31,091 bases of DNA. Source: JAUWCW01 sp030609125 [NCBI: Candidatus Rokuibacteriota bacterium]. Its GTDB lineage: Bacteria > JAUVQV01. Shown piece after piece: positions 15,722 to 23,676 of this stretch. Position 1 is the first letter of the stretch; each line of letters begins with the position of its first letter. The stretch is from assembly GCA_030609125.1 (NCBI GenBank), contig JAUWCW010000001.1:1-31091 (forward strand). The letters are read 5' to 3'. Made by a program: the position numbers and the translations under genes. The notes beneath the pieces are model-generated. The model saw only the letters and a program-made list of their open reading frames with translations, was not told where the DNA came from and made no database searches.

Positions 15722-18700
15722 GTGCGCAAAGTCACGGCAGGTATAGCAGTCCTTCTGGCCACGGGAGGCTGGCTCCTCTGGAGCGCCGCCCCGGCGGGGG
15801 CGGTCTCCCCGTGGTCCCACTACGACCGGGCGGGCGGTCTCGTCGACAATACCGTTCAGGTTATCGCCCGCGCCGGCGACGGTACGCTCTGGGTCGGCAC
15901 CAGGGGGGGGCTCAGCCGCTTCGACGGTCACCAGTGGCGAAATGTCACGAAAGAGGACGGCCTTCCCGACGACGACATCAACACGATTTTTCTGGATCCC
16001 GGGGGGCAGGCCTGGCGCGGAACGAGCAGGGGGTTCGGTTTTTTGCGCGACGGGCGGTGGAGCCGCCTCGGCCTGCCCGGGGCCCGGACGGGCGAGAAGG
16101 TGTCGGTCGTCTCCGACGCCGAGGGGAGGATCTGGTTCGGCTACGCCGGCGGGCTGATGAGCTTCGGGGGGGACGAAGAGGGGCTGCAGACGGTGGCGGC
16201 CCTCGACGGCACCCCCGTGACGGCCCTTCTCGCCGACCGCGAGGGAGGGCTCTGGGTCGGCACCAGGGAGGACGTGAGGTACTTCGACGGCGTGGACTGG
16301 ACGGTCCACACCGCCGCCGCCGGTCTCTCGCCCGGGGTTGTGACCAGCCTGCTGGAGGATTCGCGCGGCACCGTCTGGTGCGGCACTGAGGGGGGGCTCT
16401 CCGAATACGACGGCATCGGCTGGACGGCCTACGGCGCCCGTGACGATCTGCCCAACACCCACGTGACCGCCCTGGCGGAGGATCGCAAGGGACGCGTGTG
16501 GATAGGCACCCGGGGCGGAGTCGGCTGGTACGACGGCTACGACTGGATCTGGCTCGGCGAGAGTGAGGGCATCCCCTCCGAGGAGGTGCTTGCGCTGCAG
16601 GCCGACCTGAACGGCTCGATATGGATCGGCACATCACACGGGCTGATAAAGTATGACACCGCCTGGCTTGCCCTCGATTCCGTCGGTTACGACGAAGAGT
16701 CCCCCCGGGGGCCCCTTCTGCGGGACGGTGACGGCCTGCTGTTCATGGGGACGGACGAGGGCTTTCTCGAGATGGACGGGCGCCAGGTGGAGCACGTGGG
16801 ACCCGACGACGACCTGACGGGTCGGGTGAGCGTCTTTCTTGCCGACCTCGAGGGGGACGTCTGGATCGGTACGGACAACGGGCTCTACGTTTACAGCAGG
16901 GGCAGCCTCCGGCACTTCACACCTCCGGAGTACCAGTCAGAGCTCCGCCGGTACGACTACGGCGCCGAGTCGGTGAAGGTTCGCCACTTCGATCGCTACA
17001 ACGGGCTCAAGGACGAGATGGTCACCGCCCTCTGGGGAGTGGGGGAAGAAGAGATGTGGGTCGGCACTCCGAAGGGGCTGAGCCTCTACGCCGACGGGCA
17101 ATGGGACCTGGTCGAAGAGAATGAGCTTCTGGGGAAAGGGGAGATCACCGCCCTGGAGGGTGTCGCGGGGGAGGTGCTCTGGGTGGGGACCCCGGAGGGG
17201 CTGTGGACCCGTCGCGACGAGGAGTGGTCCGTTGTCGGGGCGCTGGCGGGAAAGGCCGTTCGCACCCTCTTCCGGGACCGGGACGGGAACCTCTGGGCCG
17301 GGACCGATCGGGGGGTGTCGCTCTGGAACGGTGAGGCCTGGCGGGACGTCGACCCCGGTGCGGGCCTCTCGGGGAGCGCCGTAGCGGAAATATTCCAGGA
17401 CCGCACGGGTATCATGTGGTTCGGTACCGACGCGGGAGTGGCGAAGTTTGACGGCTCGTACTGGAGCGCCTTCAGCGAGGCCGACGGTCTGCACGCGAAC
17501 GCCATTACCTCCATCATGGAAAACGGGGACGAGCTCTGGTTCGGCTCCTCCGAGGGGGTGACCCTCTACCGTCCCGACCGCGCGGCCCCCGACACGAGCC
17601 TGAAGGCCCCCCCCGGCGGGGTGGTGGGAACTTCGAGCTACCTCTTCGAGTTCGCCGCTTCGGACTTCGAGACCCCCCCGGGCAGGATGCGCTACTCCTG
17701 GCGCCTCGACGACGGCGAATGGAGCGACTTCGGCCGCGAGGCGCGGGTGACGGTGCTGGATCTGGCCAACGGAACCCACACCTTTGCCGTTCGCGGCATG
17801 GACCAGGGCCTCAACATCGACCCCACTCCCGCCGTGGTGAGTTTCCAGGTCGACACGGGGGTCTTCGACCTGGAAGTGGTGGAGATCGCCTTCGAGGACC
17901 TCTACGCATCTCTCTACCAGTTCTACGTCGCCGACAGGGACTTTGAGAAGAGGTCTCCGGCGCGGGTCAGCATCAGGAACAAGTTCGACAAGCCTCTTCG
18001 TGTGAAGGTCAGCTTCTTCATCCCGGGGCTGATGGATTTTCCCGGCGACCGGATCGTCACCATCGGTCCCGGCGAGGTTCTTCCCGTCCCCCTGAGGGTC
18101 GGGCTGAGCGACGCGGTTCTGGGGCTGGAGGAGACGGCGGCCCGCCAAGCCCTGGTCAAGCTGCAGTACAGCCTCCGTGGGGAGATGAAGGAGTCGTCGG
18201 TTTCCCGGTCGGTGACGATCTTCGAGAAGCACAGCATGACGTGGGAGGAGCCGGGCCGGGTCGGGCTCTACGTGACGCACCTGGACCCCGTGGTGGAGCA
18301 GTTCGCCCGCGGGGTTGTGAGTCAGTTCAGGGAGGATGAGAAGGAGACCATAATCTACGACAATCTCCTGCGGGGGATCGAAATCTTCGACGCCCTCGGC
18401 GCGTACGGCGTGCGCTACATCCCCGACCCCGAAAACCCCTACGGCAGTCTGGCTGCCGGGGGAGGAGTGCTCGACCTGATCCGCTTCCCCCGGGAGACCC
18501 TGGTGATGAGGTCCGGCGACTGCGACGACGTCTCCGTGCTCTACGCGGCCCTCCTTCAGAACATAGGGATCGACACGGCCCTCGTCGACGTCTACGATCA
18601 CGTCTTCGTCATTTTCGACACCGGGCTCAAAAGGGGGCAGTCGGGTCAGCTGACCCGGGACGCTGCGCTGCTGTACGTGGACGAGCAGGACCGGGTCTGG

Positions 18701-19339
18701 GTTCCGGTGGAGACCACCCTCCTGGGCAAGTCCTTCTCCGAAGCGTGGAGAACGGGCGCCCGGATGCTGGAGGAGCGGAAGTACGAGATCATCGAAATCA
18801 AGGAAGCCTGGAAGAAGTACCCGCCCATCCACCTCCCGGACGAGGCGCCGACGGTGGCCGTTCCGTCCCGGAGAGAAATCTGGCCCCTCTTCGAACAGGA
18901 CCTGAAGATACAGGAGCAGACCCTGGTGGGCGGCAGGGTGATGAAGCTCCAGCGGAAGCTGATGAAGCATCCCGCCGACGTGGCGGCTCTCAACTCCCTG
19001 GGGATTCTCCTGGCGAAGCACGGGTACCTCCTCCAGGCGGAGGCCCGTTTCAGGAAGGTTGTCGATCTGGCCCCCGGCTTTGCCGGGGGGCACAGCAACC
19101 TGGCAAACGTTCTTTACGAGAGGGAGGTGTACGAAGAGGCCATCGAACGGTACCTCCAGTCTCTTGCGTTCGATCCCGACTGCCCGGATGTTCACTTCGA
19201 GCTGGCTCTGAGGTTTCGCGATGGGGGCAGGTTCGACAGGGCCCGCGAACACTATCGGCTGGCGATGGATCTCGATGTGGATCTGGGGTCCGGGGCCGGC
19301 GGTGAAACTGTCATAACGGTTGAAAGGAGGGAACCATGA
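15722..19339 (+). CDS. Secreted double beta-propeller protein with transglutaminase-like and TPR domains
   Basis: 1205 residues. A signal peptide (VLLATGGWLLWSAAPAGA) covers about 1-28. About 14 copies of a two-component-regulator propeller motif (LWVGTxxGLSxFDG...W) follow from about 56 to 618, enough for two seven-bladed propellers. A Y_Y_Y-like Ig domain lies at about 655-715. A transglutaminase-like domain carries C934 (SGDCDD), H960 (YDHVF) and E997 (WVPVETT). Three TPR units span about 1087-1190. Such propellers are usually the periplasmic part of hybrid kinases; here no kinase is attached. The start is a GTG without a ribosome site. The stop overlaps the FecR gene start (ATGA). Ligand sensing or envelope peptide handling is inference. 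Confidence 0.88.
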   Translation: MRKVTAGIAVLLATGGWLLWSAAPAGAVSPWSHYDRAGGLVDNTVQVIARAGDGTLWVGTRGGLSRFDGHQWRNVTKEDGLPDDDINTIFLDPGGQAWRGTSRGFGFLRDGRWSRLGLPGARTGEKVSVVSDAEGRIWFGYAGGLMSFGGDEEGLQTVAALDGTPVTALLADREGGLWVGTREDVRYFDGVDWTVHTAAAGLSPGVVTSLLEDSRGTVWCGTEGGLSEYDGIGWTAYGARDDLPNTHVTALAEDRKGRVWIGTRGGVGWYDGYDWIWLGESEGIPSEEVLALQADLNGSIWIGTSHGLIKYDTAWLALDSVGYDEESPRGPLLRDGDGLLFMGTDEGFLEMDGRQVEHVGPDDDLTGRVSVFLADLEGDVWIGTDNGLYVYSRGSLRHFTPPEYQSELRRYDYGAESVKVRHFDRYNGLKDEMVTALWGVGEEEMWVGTPKGLSLYADGQWDLVEENELLGKGEITALEGVAGEVLWVGTPEGLWTRRDEEWSVVGALAGKAVRTLFRDRDGNLWAGTDRGVSLWNGEAWRDVDPGAGLSGSAVAEIFQDRTGIMWFGTDAGVAKFDGSYWSAFSEADGLHANAITSIMENGDELWFGSSEGVTLYRPDRAAPDTSLKAPPGGVVGTSSYLFEFAASDFETPPGRMRYSWRLDDGEWSDFGREARVTVLDLANGTHTFAVRGMDQGLNIDPTPAVVSFQVDTGVFDLEVVEIAFEDLYASLYQFYVADRDFEKRSPARVSIRNKFDKPLRVKVSFFIPGLMDFPGDRIVTIGPGEVLPVPLRVGLSDAVLGLEETAARQALVKLQYSLRGEMKESSVSRSVTIFEKHSMTWEEPGRVGLYVTHLDPVVEQFARGVVSQFREDEKETIIYDNLLRGIEIFDALGAYGVRYIPDPENPYGSLAAGGGVLDLIRFPRETLVMRSGDCDDVSVLYAALLQNIGIDTALVDVYDHVFVIFDTGLKRGQSGQLTRDAALLYVDEQDRVWVPVETTLLGKSFSEAWRTGARMLEERKYEIIEIKEAWKKYPPIHLPDEAPTVAVPSRREIWPLFEQDLKIQEQTLVGGRVMKLQRKLMKHPADVAALNSLGILLAKHGYLLQAEARFRKVVDLAPGFAGGHSNLANVLYEREVYEEAIERYLQSLAFDPDCPDVHFELALRFRDGGRFDRAREHYRLAMDLDVDLGSGAGGETVITVERREP

Positions 19340-19797
19340 GAGCAGCAGCCATGTTCGGTGTTCTCGTTCTGCTTTGTGCTCCGCCGGCGGCGTGGGGCGA
19401 AGAGCCTTCCGGAGGGGGACCCGTGGGTACTCTCACGGCCCTTGAAGGCGACGTCCAGGTGGGTGAGGGGGGAACATGGCGCCCGGCGGCGATGGGCGAG
19501 TCCGTTGCGGAAGGCCAGCTCATCAGGACAGGAGCGGCGTCCGGTGCGGACATACTTTTCAACGATGACGTTGCCGCCGCCGTGGGAGCGGAGATGGAGA
19601 TCGCCGTTTCGGATCTTCTGCTCAAGGCGCGTCTCGAAAGAATGAGGTCGAAAGTCTCTGCTCCGTCGGACACGCAGAAGGTGCAGATGCAGGTCACGCC
19701 GACGACCGGTGTGAGGGGTACGGAGCAGACGGAGGAGAAGGCGGAGCAGCTCAAGAGAGAGCACTACTGGAGCGAAGGCGAGAAAAAGTCTGAGTAA
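19336..19797 (+). CDS. Small secreted FecR-domain protein
   Basis: 153 residues: a signal peptide (about 1-21, ending AAWG), then a FecR domain (GTLTALEGDVQVGE, WRPAAMGESVAEGQLIRTG, ADILFNDD). The C-terminus has TPTTGVRGTEQ and a charged tail. FecR domains act as periplasmic signal-relay or ligand-binding modules; classic FecR signals to an ECF sigma factor, but no membrane anchor or sigma factor is present here. An AAAGGAGGG site lies just upstream of the ATG. The start overlaps the propeller gene stop, and the stop overlaps the kinase ATG by one base (TAATG). The coupling suggests all three are made together and that it bridges the propeller protein and the CHASE2 sensor. Confidence 0.85.
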   Translation: MRAAAMFGVLVLLCAPPAAWGEEPSGGGPVGTLTALEGDVQVGEGGTWRPAAMGESVAEGQLIRTGAASGADILFNDDVAAAVGAEMEIAVSDLLLKARLERMRSKVSAPSDTQKVQMQVTPTTGVRGTEQTEEKAEQLKREHYWSEGEKKSE

Positions 19798-22211
19798 TGG
19801 GAGAAGACCGCCCTTCGGCCATTCCCATCCGGTCTTTCCCTTCCGGAAGGGACCAGACCGTCCAGCGTTACCATGCCTCCCCCTTCAGGCGGGGATGGGT
19901 CAGGTCCATCGCTATCGGTTTCGGCATCTCCCTTCTCACCGTCGGGCTGTTGCGGGCAGAGCTCTTCCGGCAGTTTGAGCTCAGGACCGTCGATGCCCGG
20001 TTCAGGCTGGCCGGAACACGTCCCGTCGAATCTCCTCTGGCCATAGTCTTTATCGGCGACGACAGCATCGAGGAGTTCGGCCGCTGGCCGTGGTCGTGGG
20101 ACCATCACGCCCTGCTCATCGATGTCCTCAACAGGGCGGGGGCGAAGGTCATCCTCTTCGACATCTTCTTCGCCGAGTCGCCCGACAGGGGTCAGGAGCA
20201 GTTCCTCGGCGCCATGGCCGGGGCGGCGGGAAATGTCCATTTCTGTTCTTTTTTCAACGGGTTCTCCCCCTCGGAGGAAGAAAGCGGCCCGCTGTTTCTC
20301 CGGGGGCTGGAACTGACCGGGCCAGTCCCCGGACTGCTCGGCTCCGCTGCCGGCATCGGGCACTGCAACGCCCTGCCCGACAGCGACGGCAATACCCGGA
20401 GAGTGCCTCTCCTCGTGCGTCACGGGGATGAGCTCTTCCCCGCGGCCGCCCTCCGGGTGGCCGGGGACTACCTCGGCTTCTCTATCGATGAAGTCGGTTT
20501 TCCGAGCGAGAGGGCGATTTCGGTCACGACTCGGGAGGGAACTCCCCGGACGATTCCCGTCGACGGCGAAGGCCAGACGATGGTCAACTTCAACGGCGGA
20601 CTGGATGCGTTTCCCGCCTTCTCGTACCGGCAGGTTCTGCAGGCCGACCGCTATCCGGAAAAGGCCCCCATAGATCTGGGGGTCTTCCGCGGCAGGATCG
20701 TCCTCGTCGGCGTGACCTTCACGGGCAACACCGACCTGAGGCCGACCCCTTTCTCTTCGGCCTATCCGATGATCGGCATCCAGGCGACGCTCATCGACAA
20801 CATACTCACCGGTGAGTTCGTCCGCCGCCCCTCCCGGGCAGCGACCCTCGCCGTCTGGCTGCTTCTCGGGGGGCTGGCAGGGGGGCTGGCCTTCTCTTTC
20901 CGGCCGCTGGTAAGCATGATCATTACCCTTCTGGCGGGGTCCGCTTTTCTTGTCGGCACACTCCAGGCCTTCACCGTGTGGCGGGTTCAGCTGGAGCTGG
21001 TCGGTCCCCTGACGGCGGTGGTGCTGACCTACCTGGCGGTGACGACCCTGCAGTACGTCGAGGTGCGGAAGCAGAAGATGCGCTACCTGGAACGGATGAA
21101 ATACCTGGGGCACCTCGTGGAGTCCTCCAGCGAGGCCATCGTCAGCTTCGACGCGTCCAGGGCGGTGGCGAGCTGGAACCACGGGGCCCAGGAGATCTTC
21201 GGCTACAATGAGAAGGAAGTCCGCAATCGGGCGTGGTCCTTCCTCGCCGCTCCCGGAGAGGAGAAGAGTCTCGAAACCCCTCTGCTGCGCACTCTCCAGG
21301 GAGAGGTGGTGGGGCACCAGGAGCTGCGCCTCCTGAGATCAGACGGCGCCGCGATCCCCGTGGCGGCGGCCTTCTCCCCCATACGGGACTCGAAGGGAGC
21401 CCTGGTGGGGATCTCCCTCATCGCCCAGGACCTGAGTGAGAAAAAGAAGATGATCGAGATCCTGGTCCAGTCCGAGAAGCTCGCCGAGATCGGTAGAATG
21501 GGATCCGGGATCGTTCACGAGATAAAGAATCCCCTGACCTCGATCATGATGATGAGCAGCATCCTCACCTCCGACAAAGAGCTGCCGCCGAAGGCGCTCA
21601 AGTACGCCGATATCATCGAGAAAGAGTCGCAGCGCATCCTTCGCCTCAGCAGGAACATTCTCGCCTTTGCCCGACCCCGGACGGCGGAGATGAAGGCGGT
21701 CGATCTCAACGGCATCCTGGAGGAGACGCTGGAGCTCGTTGAGTACGAGCTCAAGAAGGCCAAGGTTCATGTCAACCGGGAGCTTGACGGGAGCATGCCC
21801 CGGGTCCGGGGTGACCGGGAGAAGCTCAAGCAGGTCTTTCTCAACATCATCACCAACGCCTGTCACGCCATGAAGGAGGGGGGCGAGATCTTCGTTCGGA
21901 CCGTCCCTCCGGCGGGGATGGCCGCGCTTCGGGAGAGGGGGCCCGAGGGGTGGCACCGGTGCGAGGAAGGTGAAACCGAGCCCGGGGAGCTGGGGGCGGT
22001 GCAGATCGAGGACCGGGGGTCGGGCATGTCGCCCGACGTTCTGAAGAAGATTTTCGAGCCCTTCTTCTCGACCAAGGCCGAAGGCACGGGCACGGGGCTG
22101 GGCCTTTACATCTCACGGAACATCATCATGGAACACCGCGGAAGAATGGCCGTCCGCAGCCGGGAGGGAGAGGGTACGGTCTTCACCATCTTCCTCCCCC
22201 TCGACCGATGA
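19797..22211 (+). CDS. CHASE2-PAS sensor histidine kinase
   Basis: 804 residues. One transmembrane helix lies at about 36-54. An extracytoplasmic CHASE2 domain (LRTVDARFRL, DDDSIEEFG-like GDDSIEEFGRWPW, VILFDIFF) covers about 55-345, and three helices follow at about 347-422. A PAS domain (LVESSSEAIVSFD) lies at about 440-555. The HisKA box has phospho-accepting H574 (VHEIKNPLT). The HATPase domain has the N box (NIITNACHAM), DRGSGM and TGTGLGLYI. All kinase motifs are intact, so it should autophosphorylate. No receiver domain is fused and no response regulator gene lies in the window. The stop overlaps the LexA-like gene start (ATGA). It probably senses with the two secreted proteins encoded upstream. 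Confidence 0.93.
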   Translation: MGEDRPSAIPIRSFPSGRDQTVQRYHASPFRRGWVRSIAIGFGISLLTVGLLRAELFRQFELRTVDARFRLAGTRPVESPLAIVFIGDDSIEEFGRWPWSWDHHALLIDVLNRAGAKVILFDIFFAESPDRGQEQFLGAMAGAAGNVHFCSFFNGFSPSEEESGPLFLRGLELTGPVPGLLGSAAGIGHCNALPDSDGNTRRVPLLVRHGDELFPAAALRVAGDYLGFSIDEVGFPSERAISVTTREGTPRTIPVDGEGQTMVNFNGGLDAFPAFSYRQVLQADRYPEKAPIDLGVFRGRIVLVGVTFTGNTDLRPTPFSSAYPMIGIQATLIDNILTGEFVRRPSRAATLAVWLLLGGLAGGLAFSFRPLVSMIITLLAGSAFLVGTLQAFTVWRVQLELVGPLTAVVLTYLAVTTLQYVEVRKQKMRYLERMKYLGHLVESSSEAIVSFDASRAVASWNHGAQEIFGYNEKEVRNRAWSFLAAPGEEKSLETPLLRTLQGEVVGHQELRLLRSDGAAIPVAAAFSPIRDSKGALVGISLIAQDLSEKKKMIEILVQSEKLAEIGRMGSGIVHEIKNPLTSIMMMSSILTSDKELPPKALKYADIIEKESQRILRLSRNILAFARPRTAEMKAVDLNGILEETLELVEYELKKAKVHVNRELDGSMPRVRGDREKLKQVFLNIITNACHAMKEGGEIFVRTVPPAGMAALRERGPEGWHRCEEGETEPGELGAVQIEDRGSGMSPDVLKKIFEPFFSTKAEGTGTGLGLYISRNIIMEHRGRMAVRSREGEGTVFTIFLPLDR

Positions 22212-22810
22212 AGGGCGGCGACAGGAGCAGGGAGCTCTACCGCTATCTGGAGGCCTGCCAGAGAAGGGAGGGGCGCTTCCCCTCGTACCGGGAGATCGCC
22301 GCCGCTCTCGGATGGAAATCGACGAACACCGTTTCCTACCACATCGCAAGGATGATGCGGGAGGGCCTTCTGGAAAAGGACCCCGGCAAGGTACGGAGCT
22401 TCCGTCTCCGGCGCTACCGCAGGAGCCGGTATCTCAAGAGGCAGGCGCAGGAGCTGGAGATTCGCCCCACGTTCGGGAAGGAGGGCTCCCCGAACAGGAA
22501 CCTGTGGATTGACCGAGGGTGGTTCGGGGGGGAGAAGCTGTCGGTGTGGGAGCTGTCGGGCGATGCCCCGTTGCCCGAGGGGCTGAAGAGCGGAGACTGC
22601 GTTCTGGTGGACTCCGCCGCCGAGCCGGCAGTGGGTGACCTCGTTCTCGCCTCCGCCGGCGGGGAGACACTGGCAGGCCGCATCTTTTATGAAGGCGAGA
22701 GCTGGCGCCTGCTGGTTTCGGAGGAGCCGGAAGAGATCCTCATCCTGGGAGAGGGGAGTCTTGCGGGAGAGATACTGGGACGCGTGGTCGGCCTGCTCCG
22801 GCGCTTCTGA
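22208..22810 (+). CDS. LexA-like regulator lacking the self-cleavage dyad
   Basis: 200 residues, the size of LexA. Residues about 8-68 are a LexA-type winged helix (GRFPSYREIAAALGWKST, then EGLLEKD). The C-terminal half aligns to the LexA peptidase core: E. coli SGMSM reads SGDAP here, putting A120 at the Ser119 position. VTVKRL reads TLAGRI, putting G157 at the Lys156 position. No Ala-Gly cleavage site is visible in the linker. The protein should therefore bind DNA but not self-cleave, so it is not an SOS repressor of the normal kind. It overlaps the histidine kinase gene (ATGA) and is probably its partner in output, which is inference. Alignment is by eye. Confidence 0.82.
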   Translation: MKGGDRSRELYRYLEACQRREGRFPSYREIAAALGWKSTNTVSYHIARMMREGLLEKDPGKVRSFRLRRYRRSRYLKRQAQELEIRPTFGKEGSPNRNLWIDRGWFGGEKLSVWELSGDAPLPEGLKSGDCVLVDSAAEPAVGDLVLASAGGETLAGRIFYEGESWRLLVSEEPEEILILGEGSLAGEILGRVVGLLRRF

Positions 22811-22819
22811 AGAGGGACC

Positions 22820-23575
22820 GTGAAGGTGCCGCGACTTGAAGAGGCCCTCGGCGCTGCGGCCGCCAAGGCCCGCAACGCCGCCTTCGGCCTGCTCGATCTG
22901 GTCGTTCCTCCCGTGTGCCTGCTCTGCGGCGAGGGCCTGGAGAGGGAAGGGGAGGAGAGCCTTTGCCCCGCCTGTGACGACGGACTCCCCTCTTTCTCCC
23001 GTCCCCTCTGTGCCGGCTGTGGAGGGGCCCCCGTCCGGAGCGCCCTGGACTTCTGTCCGCCCTGCCGGGGAACCTGTTCCAGGGACGGGCTGGTGGTTCT
23101 GGGCCCCTTCAAGGGAGGCGTCCGGGATCTCGTCCACGCTTTCAAGTACAGGGCCGATTTCGGCGCCGGGAGGTACCTGGCCCGCCGTCTCGCGATGAGG
23201 GCCGCCGTTGAGCTCGGGCAGTGCTGCGACCTGGTCGTCCCCGTTCCCCTGCACCGGCGCCGCCTGCGCTCCCGCGGGTTCAACCAGGCGGCCCTGCTGG
23301 CGCGTCGGATTTCGAAGCAGACGGGCCGGCCCCTGCTGGCGCGCGCCCTGGAGCGACGGATTCATACCCGCTCCCTTACGGGACTCGACCTGAGGGAGAG
23401 AAAAAGGGAGGTGCGGGGCGCCATGAACCTGCGACGCGGCGTCTCTGTGGAGGGTAGAAGAGTACTCGTCGTGGACGATGTCTTCACCTCCGGCGCGACG
23501 ACGGAAGAATGCTGCAGAATTCTCAAGCGGGCAGGGGCGTCGCGGGTCATCGTCGCCGCGGTGGCCAGGGCGTGA
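22820..23575 (+). CDS. comF: ComF family phosphoribosyltransferase-like protein
   Basis: 251 residues. The N-terminus has paired cysteines (CLLCG, CPAC, CAGC, CPPC) forming the ComF zinc-binding region at about 33-85. The C-terminal PRTase domain has VPVPLHRRRLRSRGFNQ, and the PRPP loop VLVVDDVFTSGATT is near residue 215. ComF works in DNA uptake in naturally competent bacteria, but homologues are widespread in others with uncertain roles. The GTG start has GAGGG just upstream and lies 9 bases after the LexA-like gene, so it may be part of the same transcript. Confidence 0.92.
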   Translation: MKVPRLEEALGAAAAKARNAAFGLLDLVVPPVCLLCGEGLEREGEESLCPACDDGLPSFSRPLCAGCGGAPVRSALDFCPPCRGTCSRDGLVVLGPFKGGVRDLVHAFKYRADFGAGRYLARRLAMRAAVELGQCCDLVVPVPLHRRRLRSRGFNQAALLARRISKQTGRPLLARALERRIHTRSLTGLDLRERKREVRGAMNLRRGVSVEGRRVLVVDDVFTSGATTEECCRILKRAGASRVIVAAVARA

Positions 23576-23600
23576 CGGACAGGAGGGAAAGGCCGGTTCG

Positions 23601-23630
23601 TTGACAGAAAATCGCCACGGCTGGTACCAT
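23601..23630 (+). promoter_or_regulatory. Promoter candidate for the gap-pgk-tpiA-secG operon
   Basis: A perfect TTGACA (23601-23606), an 18-base spacer, then TACCAT (23625-23630). It lies in the 101-base gap before gap. The -35 is strong and the -10 fair. Confidence 0.55.
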
Positions 23631-23676
23631 TCCCACCGGTTCAGTCGATTACTATATTTCTGGGAGGGCACAGTCT

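Noticed and set aside
15860-17570. Regularly repeated motif suggesting a repeat array
   Set aside because: The repeats are protein-level propeller blades with diverged DNA, not direct DNA repeats with spacers; not a CRISPR array.
16937-19252. 771-codon open frame on the minus strand
   Set aside because: Antisense to the propeller gene; a shadow of its repeats and GC-rich codons.
19764-21317. 517-codon open frame on the minus strand
   Set aside because: Antisense to the CHASE2 kinase, with no start context or recognisable domain.
23576-23676. Possible terminator between comF and gap
   Set aside because: Only weak complementarity and no T-run was found, so none is called.
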